NCBI RefSeq assembly: GCF_019703515.2
Contig: NC_059385.1
Location: 36,281,001 to 36,345,000, forward strand
DNA: 64,000 nt
Direction: 5' to 3'
DNA from: Myxocyprinus asiaticus
Lineage: Eukaryota > Chordata > Actinopteri > Cypriniformes > Catostomidae
The position numbers and the translations under genes are program-made. Below, piece after piece: positions 1 through 14,112 of the stretch (within the stretch, counting starts at the first letter, position 1; each line of letters begins with the position of its first letter). Under the pieces are notes generated by a model. It saw nothing but the letters and a program-made list of their open reading frames with translations, did no database searches and was not told the origin of the DNA.

Positions 1-1056
1 CGGTCACTATAATGGGCGTAGATTTAATTGAAGGGGTCCATAACAATTAGCATAAAAAGAGAAAAAAAACAAAAAACATTTGTTTCTAGGCCAAACGGTT
101 CTAAAGATGTGCGCAAAAGAAAAGTTAATTTTTTGAACCTGTGGTGGCGCTGTATAGTTTGTCCTAGAGACCTCCAATTTTGTCTGGGGATGCCCACCTC
201 TATCAGTCTGCCATATTTCATCATTTTCCTAGTTACAGTTCATCGGGCTGCTATAGATTCCCATTGGGGAAGAAAAAAGAAGAAAATTAACAAATACAAC
301 AGGTGTCACAGCACCTTTGGTACAGCCTTTAATTTTTTGCTGATTTTAATAACAATAATACAAAATTGTACAACAGCTTTTTTTTTTTATTTACTGTAAT
401 TTATTTAAAAAAAAAAAAATGTTTTGGTCATGAGAATCATCACTGAAAACAATTGGAATAGTAAAAGTAAAATGTCTGGAAGTGTTACCGTGATAAACTG
501 GGGTTAAAATGTGTACTGAAAATATAGCTCAATGCAAAAAAAATCGTAATGGTCCTGAAATAAGCAAAAATGTATTTATGCAATATTTATTTATTATTTT
601 ATTTATTTTTTATTTGGGGTTAAATATGACCAGAACATAGAGAGGTTTTGTGAGAATCACCAACATGCATTCAGGCACAGTTTTCATGTTGCTGTAATAC
701 ACATTTCCCAGGTTTGTACAATGACTGGAGGTTGTGTAATAAAGGCTGAGGTGGAAGCACATGTGATGACCAAACTATAAATACAACTACAATTCTAAAA
801 ATCATTACATTAGACAGAAATAGTAATGTTTTGGCTGACAGTGAGGGTTTTTTATTCTCCACTGAAGTGCTTATGTTCCTGGTGAGTCAGTGTTGACCAG
901 AATTACTCATCACCAGTATATGTTGTGGTTTCTGTGCAATGACAGCTGATCCACTTACTCTATGGATCAACAAACCAGGAATGGACCCTGTAAGGGCAGA
1001 GCTGATGTGGTGTACTTCTGGTAAAGTTTAGATGTGAAGAGGCTGAGAATACTGAC
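1..1056 (-). other. slc38a9: slc38a9 intron, left edge of window
   Basis: This is intron after coding exon 10. It is AT-rich with T and A homopolymers near 370-420. The open frames here are short, have no family resemblance, and contain no slc38a9 exon. I see nothing else to annotate. Confidence 0.6.
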
Positions 1057-1163
1057 ATTGTTTTCTTGATGTCTGTTGTTCTTCATAAGCGTGATGATGC
1101 AGTTGTGAATGAAGAACGCGAGTGTCAGAACTCCACTCAGCTGAGGAAACAGTGATCTGAACT
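1057..1163 (-). CDS. slc38a9: slc38a9 coding exon 10
   Basis: This 107-nt exon encodes [20 protein letters not shown] and [15 protein letters not shown]. Acceptor TTGATATAG, donor GTCAGT. It is separated from exon 9 by a 7-kb intron filled by an L1 and a Tc1. The next expected exon (VRDL...) is not found in bases 1-1056. Confidence 0.94.
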
Positions 1164-4100
1164 CTATATCAAGTCAGAGAGAAACAAGACAAACACACAT
1201 TAGACATAAAAGCTTATTCACACAACCACATAGTCCCTGACATGACTTCAAAACACTTCTCAACAGAAGTATCATGCACTGCTTTGACCTCCACCTAAGA
1301 AGTGTTGCAGATAGTAATGATGAAAACTGCTAGTTCCTGTAGCTCGGCTGGTAGATCGAGACACTAGTAACACCAAGGTCATGAGTTTGACTCCCAAGGA
1401 ACACACAAACTGATCAAATATATGTCTTGAATGCACTTTAAAAAAGCACCGGCCATATGGATCTATGTAATAATGTCACAGAAGAGCGATCTTATGAGGT
1501 TGCTAGTTAGCAAATTTCCACACGTTCCCTGTCCCTTGTGCATTTATTAATATTTTAACTAATTTGATAATTCATTCAACAGTAAGACTGTTGTACTCTC
1601 AACACATTTTACCATGTTTAAATACATTCTACAAAATGTTATAGATTTTCCAACAAAATCAGCACAGAAAGTGCAGAGAGTCAGATTGTTTCTGGGCCAC
1701 GACCAGTATTCATTTTTACACAGTCATAGTTTTAGTCTTTTGATGAAAATGTCCTTTAAATTTAGTCAATATTTTGTCACATTTAATAACGTTAGTCTGG
1801 CATATGACTATTTATAATTTTAAATGGCATATAATTGTAGTCAACAAAAATAAAATTTTTGTTGATTTTTTGCAAAATGTCAAAAATATTGTCAAACTGA
1901 AATAAACCAAACTTTAAATTACATATTCAAACATTTACAAAAATGTATTCATTTAAACATGTACCAAACATGCGAGAAGCAGACATGTGAGACACGAGCT
2001 CTGCGAACTTTGCTCGTTTTTTCATTATTTTCATGTTATAATCCGGTGAGATTCGATACACCCAGTTACATACTTTGTAACTTTGAGGTAAACATGGCAA
2101 AGAAGTCAAAATCCTCAGACTCTGGAGACATTAAAAGACATTTACGTGTTCAAGCTGAGGCCTCAAACGTCGATCGATTTTTGGCGATGGAAACAAAATT
2201 CTCTGAGTTGGTCACAAGAGTGACAGAAGTTGAAAGACGGATCGATTATCTTGAGTCATCGGAAAGGGAATTATCCGCTAATCCGCCCGTGTCCAAAATA
2301 GATTTGGAATTAATTTCGGAAAAACTGGAATATTTCGAAATTATGAGCCGTAGGAATAACATACGAATTGTTGGAATTCCTGAGCATGAAGAGGGCAGAG
2401 ATATGGTGAAATTCCTGAACGAGCTCTTCCCGAGTCTGCTCGACATAACAGGTCATAAACTGGAAATCGAGCGAGCTCACAGAGTCCCAGCTCACAGAAC
2501 TGCTGAGGGAGACAGGCCCCGATCGATTCTGGCCAAATTTCTGAGATCATCCGATAAAGATCTCGTGTTGCGCCAGGCGAGGAGCAAAGGAAAGCTTTCT
2601 TGGAGGAATCACAATGTTTTCTTGTTCCCGGACTATGCGAATTCGACAAGAAAGAAACGCGATCGGTTCAAGGAATGTAAGAAACTCTTCCACCAACAGA
2701 AGATCACTTTTGCACTGATGTTCCCGGCCAAACTGAGAATAGAAACAAAGAATGGTCGCAAAGTATTTACATGTCCAAAACAGTCACTCTCCTTCATAAA
2801 TACATTGGAGTAAGCCATTTGATGTTTCTTATATTAGTGGACTGACTCACGGTTCAGGGACTCTATTATCTGAGGAAGCTGGGTGCCATTTTTGTTTATT
2901 TTTGCGTTGGCTCCGCCTAGCGGCTGGAGTTTGTTTTGTGGCATGACTCCAAGAAACTTTTGCATTGACAGAAGATCGTTTTTTACACTGAAGTTCCCGG
3001 CCAGATCGAGAATGGACACTATGGATGACCGCAAAATACAGTGCATCTGGAAAGTATTCACAGCGCTTCACTTCTTACACATTTTGTTATGTTACAGCCT
3101 TATTCCAAAATGGATTAAATTCATTATTTGCCTCAAAATTCTACAAACAATACCCCATAATGACAACGTGAAAGAAGTTTGTTTGAAATCTTTGCAAACT
3201 TATTAAAAATAAAAAAATCACATGTACATAAGTATTCACAGCCTTTGCTCAATACTTTGTTGAAGCACCTTTGGCACCAATTACAGCCTCAAGTCTTTTT
3301 GAATATGATGCTACAAGCTTGGCACACCTATTTTTGGGCAGTTTCTCCCATTCTTCTTTGCAGGACCTCTCAAGCTCCATCAGGTTGGATGGGGAGCATT
3401 GGTGCACAGCCATTTTCAGATCTCTCCAGAGATGTTCAATCGGGTTCGAGTCTGGGCTCTGGCTGGGCCACTCAAGGACATTCACAGAGTTGTCCCGGAG
3501 CCACTCCTTTGTTATCTTGGCTGTGTGCTTAGGGTCGTTGTCCTCTTGGAAGATGAACCTTCGCCCCAGTCTGAGGTCTAGAGCGCTCTGGAGCAGGTTT
3601 TCATCAAGGATGTCTCTGTACATTGCTGCATTCATCTTCCCCTTGATCCTGACTAGTCTCCCAGTTCCTGCCGCTGAAAAACATCCCCACAGCATGATGC
3701 TGCTACCACCATACTTCACTGTAGGGATGGTATTGGCCAGGTGATGAGCGGTTCCTGGTTTCCTCCAGACATGATGCTTGCCATTCAGGCCAAAGTGTTC
3801 AATCTTTGTTTCTCATGGACTGAGAGTCCTTCAGGTGCCTTTTGGCAAACTCCAGGCAGGCTGTCATGTGCCTTTTACTGAGGAGTGGCTTCCGTCTGGC
3901 CATTCTACCATACAGGCCTGATTGGTGGAGTGCTGCAGAGATGGTCGTTCTTCTGGAAGGTTCTCCTCTCTCCACAGAGAAATGCTGGAGCTCTGTTAGA
4001 GTGACCATCGGGTTCTTGGTCACCTCCCTGACTAAGGCCCTTCTCCCCGATCGCTCAGTTTGGCCAGGCGGCCAGCTCTAGGAAGAGTCCTGGTGGTTCC

Positions 4101-7100
4101 AAACTTCTTCCATTTACGGATGATGGAGGCCACTGTGCTCATTGGGACCTTCAATCCTGCAGAAATTTTTCTGTACCCTTCCCCAGATCTGTGCCTCGAT
4201 ACAATCCTGTCTCGGAGGTCTACAGACAATTCCTTGGACTTCATGGCTTGGTTTGTGCTCTGACATGCACTGTTAACTGTGGGACCTTATATAGACAGGT
4301 GTGTGCCTTACCAAATCATGTCCAATCAACTGAATTTACCACAGGTGGACTCCAATCAAGTTGTAGAAACATCAAGGATGATCAGTGGAAACAGGATGCA
4401 CCTGAGCTCAATTTTGAGTGTCATGGCAAAGGCTGTGAATAATTATGTACATGTGAATTTTGTCGTTTTTTATTTTTAATAAATTTGTAAAGATTTCAAA
4501 CAAACTTCTTTCAAGTTGTCATTATGGGGTATTGTTTGTAGAATTTTGAGGAAAATAATGAATTTAATCCATTTTGGAATAAGGCTGTAACATAACAAAA
4601 TGTGGAAAAAGTGAAGCGCTGTGAATACTTTCCGGATGCACTGTATCTACATGCTCACATAAAGGACGTCTTTTATAAAGTTGACGGGCTGAGTAAGTTA
4701 TGGTGTATTTTTTTATTTATTTTTTTGCGGCCTTAGAGTTAGTTTGGCTCTTGATCATCCGAGGAACCGGGATGCCGGTTTTGTTTTTCGTGCTGGCTCC
4801 GCCTAGCGGCTGGAGCTTGTTCTGTTGAATAACACTCCTTTGGAACAGCTGTGGATAAATCTGTTCGTTCTTTGTGCTTATGCCTCCTGTTGGCTGGAGT
4901 TTGTTTTTGTGGAGTATTTTTAAGGGACAGTAGAATGATTATGTCATCTGCTGAACTCATAACAGCCGACTCACTGAACACTTGGTTGTCTGTCTGAGGA
5001 AACTGAATGGCTTTATATCAGCTGGAGTTTGTTTTACGGAGGATCACACCTTCGAGATGGTTCTGTGAATGAGTCTACATGTTTTTTCTGTTATTCTGTC
5101 TGTTGGCTGGGGTCTGTTTTACAAAGTATTTTCTATTATGTAATTTTGCCTCACAAATTTTGTATAGAAGCACCGGACTTGAGCAATCCGATGGCAGAGT
5201 TGTCGCGGGGGCTCTCGTAGGCGTACATGGACTGTTTGAGTTTAGAGGGATTGACACCGGTTGGCGCTGTTGTGCGCAGGGTTAATGCGCACGTTTTTCT
5301 TTTTTCTGTTTGTTTTGTTTGGGGGGGAAATTCAGGGTTTGATTGTTGCATTAATGGGGAATGTGGTTTGTGTAATCTTTTTTTGACACACAATTTTTTT
5401 TATTATTATATCAATATGTCAAATGTTAATATGATATTGTGTTTCTTCAAGAAGCACATCTTTCCCCGCAGAAAGCTGAAAAATTTGGTAAGATATGGGG
5501 TGGACATGTTTTCTTCAGTGCTGGCTCAAGTAAGAGCAGGGGAGTCATTTAATTATTAAGTAAACATCTACAATTCAAATGTCTCAAACAGATTAAAGAT
5601 AAATTAGGAAGAGTCGTAACTGTTTTAGCAGAAATTCAGGGGCAAACGTTGATTTTGGCTAATATTTATGTGCCTAACGTTGATGGTCAGGGCTTTTTTA
5701 TAGATTTTGAAGGGATGCTGCAAGCCGCTGGAACCCCTCATGATATAATATTGGGGGGAGACTTTAATCTTTTGATGGACTCAGTCCTTGATCATAGTGA
5801 AGCAAAAGTGTGTAAGCCCACTAGAGCAACAGTGACGCTTCACAGTATGTGTAAAAATCTTGGTCTTGCAGATATTTGGAGACTTTTGAACCCATCTGGT
5901 AGGGACTATACATTTTTTTTCATCAGTCCATAAGATTTATTCTAGAATAGATTTTTTTTTTATATCCAAGTCCCTCATTTCATCTGTTGTTGACTGCTCA
6001 ATTGGAAATATCTTAGTCTCGGATCACGCACTGGTGAGTTTGGAGATGTTGCCACTTACGGAAAAAAAGAAATCATATAGTTGGCGCTTTGACATTTGTT
6101 GGAAATCAGTATTTTGTAAAAGGGATACATTAAAGGCTGAAATCAATGTTTATATGGAGACCAACTGGTCCTCAGTATCCTCTGTGGGCATGGCTTGGGA
6201 GGCACTTAAGGCGGTTCTTAGGGGTCGGATTATACAGTATGCCTCATTCATCAAAAAATCCAAAGCACGAGAACTTGTGGAGTTGGAAGAGAATATTAAA
6301 AGTGCAGAGACAGAGCTGAAGCGCAGAATGTCGTCTGATGGCCTCAGAGAATTGACTCGATTGAAATACAGATATAATGCTATTTTGTCGCAGAAAGTGG
6401 AGTTTTGGTTATTTAGGGTAAGACAGTCATATTTTGAGTCGGGGGACAAAGCAGGGAAGCTTTTGGCTAGATATATAAAGCAGAGAGAGTCTTTTTCTAC
6501 CATTCCCTCAGTGAAATCTGCTGGTGGTGAAATTTTTACCTCAGCCAATGATATTAATAATGCTTTTAAAGAGTTCTATCTTGATCTTTATAGTTCCACA
6601 TCTTCGTCTACTGATGAAGATATTAGAAACTTTGTGGAACCATTAGAACTTCCTAAACTGACAACTGAGCAAAAAAATTATCTTGATTCTGAGATAAGCT
6701 TGGAGGAACTTGACAAGATAATTGAGGCCTTACCTACAGGAAAAGCTCCGGGGCCAGATGGTTTTGCTGCTGAATTTTTAGATCTTATGCTACAGAACTG
6801 GCTCCACTTTTGTTAGAAGTTTATACGGAATCATTAAAGAACGGAAAGCTTCCTCCAATCATGACACAAGCCCAGATCAGTCTGATTCTTAAAAAGGACA
6901 AAGATCCAAGTGTGTGTTAAAGTTACCGTCCAATTTCCCTGATCCAGCTAGATGTAAAAATGTTGTCCAAAATTTTGGCTAATCGTTTGAGTAAGGTTAT
7001 GACATCTCTTATGCATATAGATCAGGTGGGGTTTATTCGGGGCCGCAGCTCTTCTGATAACATTAGGCGTTTCATCAATATCATGTGGTCAGTGGCGAAT

Positions 7101-10100
7101 GATCAGACTCCGGTCGCTGCCATCTCACTTGACACCAAAAAGGTGTTTGATATGGTAGAATAGGATTATCTTTTTAAGATTTTGGAAATGTATGGGTTCG
7201 GGAGTACATTCATTGGTTGAATTAAGTTACTTTATAGACACCCTGTAGCAGCGGTACAAACAAATTGATTAATTTCAGATTATTTTACTCTGGATAGGAG
7301 CACCCGGCAGGGTTGTCCTCTTTCCCCATTATTGTTCTGTCCCTGGAACCATTAGCAGCCGCGATAAGAAAGGAGGATGATTTTCCAGGGTTGATGGCTG
7401 GAGGTGTGGCGCATAAGCTTCTGCTTTACGCAGATTATATTTTATTATTCGTCTCCGACCCCACTAGATCTATGCCTTGCCTCCACAGAATTATTAATTC
7501 CTTTTCCAAGGTCTCTGGATACAAAGTCAACTGGTCTAAATCCGAAGCTTTAGCTCTGACTGCGTACTGCCCAGTAACGGCCTTTCAACCGGGCGCCTTT
7601 CAGTGGCCCAAACAGGGCATTAAGTATTTGGGCATTTTATTCCCAGCAAATTTGTCTGATTTAGTTAGAGTTAATTTTGACCCTTTAATTAAAAAGTTTT
7701 GAAAGGTCAGCGGCAAATTGGATCAAAGGTGAAATTGTAAACTAGTGTACTCTCTCTAACTTTTAAATTGCCACAGTTATTTGCAGATAGCCGATCTCAC
7801 AACAGTGTGCCATGAGAGTTGTTTTTTCTGAAACTATCTTCCTCCACAGCACTATCTGTTGAGATCTGTTGAAACTGTAATGTCCTACACACTCGATGCA
7901 GCATGTTTATGTATGTCTAGCAGAATGTTTTACATGCTCAACACAGCATGTCTGCATGTGTTCTAGCAGTAGCGAGTCTTCTTCATTTCTCTGCAACATC
8001 ATAGCAGATCTAGTCTGCCAAGATCAAATCAGGCAACTTGTCAAATCCATATAAACACTGTTAATCATTCCGAGAGTTGTCATGAATGAAATATCTTTAA
8101 AATGCATTTACAGGTGATTTCATAATTAAATGTACAAGACAATTTTGCTTCAGTCAGTTCTATACTAGTAAAAAAATATGATTCATTGAATTTCTTTACC
8201 TGGAACATAAAATGTAGATGGTTCAAACCAGTGGAACTCTAGGTGAAATCCCAGTCGAGCAGCTTTAAAGGTGACCAAAATGATGAGATACATCACAGAT
8301 ATTGTGCCTGTGAAAATCATAGTATTACCTTTGCATAAGTGATAGGATAATACAAAACTTAGTGATAGTATTAGCTCTTATCATAATTTACTGCAATAAT
8401 AGCCAAATACTTGTTCACACAATACACAAGGAGCCACACATACAAACAACCTAACAACCCACTGGTGTTCCACAAGGCTCGGTACACTGACTTTTTTTTA
8501 CTCTCCCTTTACCCTACATCACTCAGACCAGTTATTACCTTTCATGACTTTTCTTAACATTCTAATGTTTTCATAAATTGAGCTCTATCACCTGCATGAG
8601 TTGCTGTTCATGCCAGTCAAAAAACACCACTGCAAGATTGCACATTTCAATAGACAACACAATTATCTCATCTAAACAGAAAGCCAAGAGCCTCACCATT
8701 ACATTGGATCATAATCTGCCAAGTACAAGCACTTGTCCTGGCATGCAAATCAATTGATGAATAAGTACAGCCTGCATTTGGCCCATGCTAACACCTTTTT
8801 TGGTCTTTGAGTACCAAAGCATACTACCTTAACCCAGTTTACACCTGGTATAAAGATCTCAGGTGATCCTGTCACAAGTGCTCAATAAAATATCTAAGTA
8901 TTCTGCTCAAAACATCACATTTTATAAAAAATAAAAATAAAAAAAATAATTATAATAACTGGGAGAAACAATGTGGAGACTCTAATCACACTCTTTTTCC
9001 ATTTTTTATTTTTTGCTTTTAATCATGAAGTAATGCTTCACGATACAAAGTTGTAAATGTTGTACTGATGTACCTTTGAAATCACAAGTGGTTACAGGAG
9101 GTCCTTTTGAGACACTTTACTATTACCAGGTGTAAACGGCAATGTGTCGCAACTGATTAGTGAACAGATCACGTGAGATGGATCGTAATATCAGGTAAAA
9201 ACTGGGGGGCCCTTGACACTACACCATAACCTCATAAACACAGATCCACTTGGTGGAATCAACTTCCCCAACATGCAAGAACAGCTAAATCCCTACCAGT
9301 CTTTTTCAGTTTGTAATAAGAGGTACTTATTTGCATTTTTATAGCATTTGTCCTGGTAGATAATGGCATGCTTGCCTGTTGTTGTCTGTTTTACTTTTTT
9401 TAAGGTGCTCTTGATTTAAAAAATACCTTGTATGGCACATTTAGCCATTTATTTTAAAACTAATATTACATTTAAAATTCAAACAGTATCACCCACAGTA
9501 TCTAGGCCAGTAAAGGTCTTACCTAGAAAGGTGAACCTGGCGAAGAACGATGCAGAGTGGAAATTGAGCAGTGGCAGCAGCAGAATGATGAGATAAAACG
9601 GGATGGTGTTGGTTTTACTCCACCAGCGGTCAAACACGTCATGTCCTGTGCTGTTGTCAGTCACATAAAACACAACACTGCGGTTCTTGTCGGGATCCAA
9701 ATCTGGATACGGACACACCACTAGTGCAGGAGACCAGAGACATGTGTGTTGTGTTAAGACTCAGGTTAACATATTGTTTTAACTAGGAGTTGCACCGACT
9801 AGTTCTGCCACTAGTTTTTCAAGTTGTAATGACCCAGGAACTGTAGGGTCACCGATAACACACTGTTTTACCATAACAAGGCTCATAATAAAGGTACTTC
9901 TATTCTTTTTACATAAACGAATATCACTACATTTAGTGACAAGAATGGTAAGCATCTTTGACATCAGACACTGCTCTAATAGCTCACTAATGGTGAAAGA
10001 TAAGCATTGGGAAATTCTTGACTACATTTTGGTGCAATGTCCAGAGACTGCTCACCTCTGTCTGTTCCATTCGTGCCAAAATCAGATGCACTGACATTGT

Positions 10101-13100
10101 GAACATAGTCTGTGGATGCAAAATAGATAAGCATTTATAAAGATTTGGCAAGAAAACATCTGAGGTTAATTGACTGCAGAATAAATGAGAAATAGAAAAC
10201 ATTTTCTAAAAAGAGACTTACTGTAAATAAATTTCCCTGTGTTGAACAAAAAGTTGGACATGAGAACCCAGTAAACCACCATAGCACCAATCAGTGACAC
10301 CAATGAGAAGATGAGACTCGACCATTTTCCAAAAGCTCCAAAGTAATATTTACACACATCAGGAAACTCCCAGTCTGAGGTATCTACATAGGCTGCAAAG
10401 AAAGAGCTTCATATTCAAGTAATCTATGCTAAACACTTAAAAGATTGCTACTTCATTCATGGATATATTGTGTACAGAGTGCAGTGCAACAGAAGTAAAA
10501 AATGTAATTCATTTTCTGCATAGTGAAACTGATTTTTAGAGATAATATATTAACCATTAAAGACAGAACTATCATGAGCTCTGGAGCTGTTAAGTCATGA
10601 TATATGCTTCTTGTAAAGCCAGTAAAGGGATAGTTCACCCCAAAATGAAAATTCTCTTATGCCATCCCAGATGTGTATGACTTTCATTCTTCTGCAGAAG
10701 CCAAATTATGGTTTTTAGAAGAATATCTCAGCTCTGTAGGTTTATACAATGCAAGTGATATGTGTGACAATGCAAGTGTATTCATATGATTCCAGTGGTT
10801 TAATCCATGTCTTCAGAAGTGATATGATAGGTGTGGGTGAGAAACAGGTCAATATTTATGTCATTTTTTATCATAAATTCTCCTCCCTGCCCAGTAGGTG
10901 GCAATATGCATGAAGAATGTGAATCACCAAAAACAGAAGAAGAACGTGAAAGTGAAGATTGACTGAGCAGGGAGGAGAATTTATAGTAAAAAAAAGGACT
11001 TAAACATTAATCTGTTTCTCACCCACACCTATCGTATCATTTCTGAAAATATGGATTAAACCACTGGAGTCGTCTGGATTACTTTTATGCTCCCTTTATG
11101 TGAATTTTGGAGCTTCAAAGGTCTGGTCACCATTCACTTGCATTGTATGGACCAACAGAGCTGAAATATTCTTCTAAAAATCTTCAATTGTGTTCAGCAG
11201 AAGAAAGAAACCATATATATCTGGGATGGCATGAGAGTGAGTAAATGATGACAGAATTTTCATTTTTGGGTGAACTATACCTTTAAAGTTTTAATGGATG
11301 TTTCTGTATAAGCGTTACACTGACTCTACTATCCTTCATAACATGAGCCTTGTGTTTTGTGGCTGTAGTAAATCTGAATTAGGTGGTTGTGTATTGACTT
11401 ACGTATTGACTTTGTGGACTTTAATACTCTGTAGCAGCAGTAGAGTGTCAGCAGACCCATGAGCACAATAATAATAATGCCCAGAGTGAAGCCAGACTTA
11501 GAAGAAAACAGAGTGATCAGCTTTATTTTAGCCTACTGTAAAGAAAATACACACACATAAAATAACCCCTTAAACTCACCTGTTTTATTCCCCAGGGTAT
11601 ACTTAATATAGACGTTCCCATCATGGTGTTCCATATGGCAAAACTGCACAAACACACAACATCAGTACAACCAAAAGGTGAGGTGATGCCATTGTGTATT
11701 TTCACTCTTGTGTCTAAACCCTGGGTTAATGTTATCCTGGGTTATCTTGCTCTATGTACAGTATCATTACTTTACTATTTACTCCTGGGTGTTCAGGTTT
11801 CGAGACTTCACACTGTTCAATTGTAAACCCAGGTTAACATTCTCATTTCGGGGTTCCCACTCTTTTTGACCAACCCTCAAAAGAATGATTTACTCAATAA
11901 ACAGTCATCACTCATCTTGCAAGCAGGTTTAAAGCAATATCTAGCTCATGAAATATTTTTCATGGGACCATGGGAACCATGGTTTGCATACAAGGTTAAT
12001 AATAACATTGACTGGACAAGTACAGCACATAACCTGTTCTAATAACGGCCTGACCAACAGTGGAAATTTCGCCATGTAAAAATCCTACAGGTTTTCTGAA
12101 ATCTCCAGAATCACACTACAAAAATAATAGTCTCTTTGTCATGCCATTTAACATGTTTGTCAATACTGTTCAGCTCAATATTAACAGTTTCCCACAAACA
12201 TTGAAACTGAACAGCATGTTGAACGTTCCTGTAAATATACAGTATAAAGCACATGAATATGCACTAAGGCAAGGAATGTTTAGTATGCTATTGGTTTTCT
12301 GTTGCTAACAAACTCTCAATTATATTCTAACACCACAGTATAATTTGAAAGCACAATACATGGTTAGCAATGCAAAAATGCAGGGCTTCTTGACCCAGGG
12401 TTAAAAGTAGTGCTAATTCCCATTTAAAACAACAAGTGGCCTTAACCCAGTTTTAAAAACATATAAAACCGGTGTTAAACACAGTGTGAATAGTCCTTCT
12501 GAAGAAGGTCTTACATTGTAACAATGCTGGGGTTTTTGGCAGCACTTTCTCCTCCCTGCACTTTGAATGCTGTTCCCAGAGGACTGTAGATATAGATGTC
12601 TTCAGGAGCCGGGATCACATGATCTGGAGGTACCTAAGGAAGAGAAGACTTATAAACAAAAGTATTACATCAAAGCTCCTCTACCGAAAGTTCAATCCCC
12701 ATTCTAGATCTGCATCCCAATGCTCAAAGTGTTAATTACACAGTGTTAAGATTCTGGTGGACAGTGGCATTAGTGTTTAAAGAGCATGTATAATCTGTGT
12801 GATTTTTTTGAATGACCTTTCACAAACAAAACCAAGCAAAACATGCATAGAGATCAAACAAAGGGTCTTTATAAAGTGTGCCAATTCACTTACACACTTG
12901 CTAATTATAAGAAGCAAAAATAAACAAATAATAGCGTGCTCATTACTCTCTGTGAAATAAGGCAGAATAAAGAGATGTTATCGCTTGACTTCACCCACAT
13001 CAAGCCTTCAACAGGGCTCAACTATAAGGATTTTTTCCACTTAACCTAACAAAATATTAAAATAGCTACTTTTAGCAAAAAAATAAATAAAAAAATAATT

Positions 13101-14072
13101 ATAATAAAAAGTATTTTTAATTCATGATTTTTAATAATTTATATATATGTTTATATAAAACAACTAATGTTACTGGAAAACAATAGCATATGGCACGAAA
13201 TATTCTTGCTCTTTTTGCAATTTTAACTAATAATTCGAATCATTCATGCAATTTTGCTAAATCCAAATCCATGTCTATATCAGCTAGTTAATGTTACCAT
13301 AGTGACAAATTTAAATCAGCACATTATGACAAAAATTTTCTATTTTCACTAATGTTTTTAGTTTGCAGAGTACAAAAACACCAAGAACACCCAGATATGA
13401 TGACCACCTTGCAAGGGACCCCCTTTCTTAAACATAAAAGAGATTCATATTTAAAGAGGTATTATAAAGACAACATGTTTGCAAAATGAAATAACTGACT
13501 TTAACATTGTTATTGTATGAAAGCCAAAAGACATTATTAAAAGATTTACATTGTATTAAGTTGACCACATACTGTAGTTTGATCTACATCAAGAGGACTA
13601 AAAGGTCAATTCCTGCAATTCTGTCATCTTGCCCTAAACTCTCTCACACTGATCCTTATTGTTGAGTTCTGCTCAATGACCGGAACATGAGCGTTACAAG
13701 ACTTATTCTGATATTTTTATCTCCCCACACAACACAGATCTTTGTTAACATGCATTGGTACTGTACAGTTTGTGTAATACAGTGTGGAGTGTGATGTCAC
13801 ACCAGCAGTCTGTCAGAAGAGCCGGTCAGACGGCCGTAGTAATGAACTCGACTGCTCAACACCGACGCTGCAGCAGACACCCGCTCCTGAACATCATCAT
13901 CCACAATATTCCTGGGCTCCACATGGAACGGCCTGAAACACAGATCAGACAACATCTTGAGCTCAGATTCATGAATATCTCAGATAATAATGTTGATCCA
14001 GGAGCTGTTCTTCACACCACGTTCACTAAAAATAAAGGTGAAAACCGGTTTCAGGCCTGCACAAGCAAAGAA

Positions 14073-14112
<40 letters not shown>

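Larger units (their letters stand above)
2814..5400 (+). other. L1 inter-ORF spacer built of decayed repeat units (copy A)
   Basis: Between ORF1 and ORF2 the L1 carries sequence related to the end of ORF1 (compare 2690-2790 with 2960-3037). It also holds several units with the core GGCTGGAGTTTGTTTTGTGG or close variants, near 2927, 4810, 4890, 5020 and 5105. Copies B, C and D have the same arrangement. The Tc1 at 3039-4643 is inserted here. No open frame of interest is seen. Confidence 0.6.
1975..7704 (+). mobile_element. L1-type LINE, copy A (degenerate, 3' truncated, interrupted by Tc1)
   Basis: This L1-family non-LTR element lies in the 7-kb slc38a9 intron, opposite in sense to the gene. 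Its order is 5' end (GCGAGAAGCAGACRTGTGAG, shared with copies C and D), ORF1 (2094-2813), a long spacer holding a Tc1 (3039-4643), then endonuclease and reverse-transcriptase remnants of ORF2 (5416-7702). Similarity to the other copies stops at about 7704, so the 3' quarter and poly(A) tail are missing. Stops and frameshifts in ORF2 make it inactive. Confidence 0.85.

Noticed and set aside
28..399. 123-residue plus-strand frame at the left edge
   Set aside because: Low-complexity, poly-Lys/Phe composition in AT-rich intron; no motif.
1340..1395. tRNA gene
   Set aside because: A- and B-box-like motifs are present, but the sequence does not form proper stems and continues into a SINE body.
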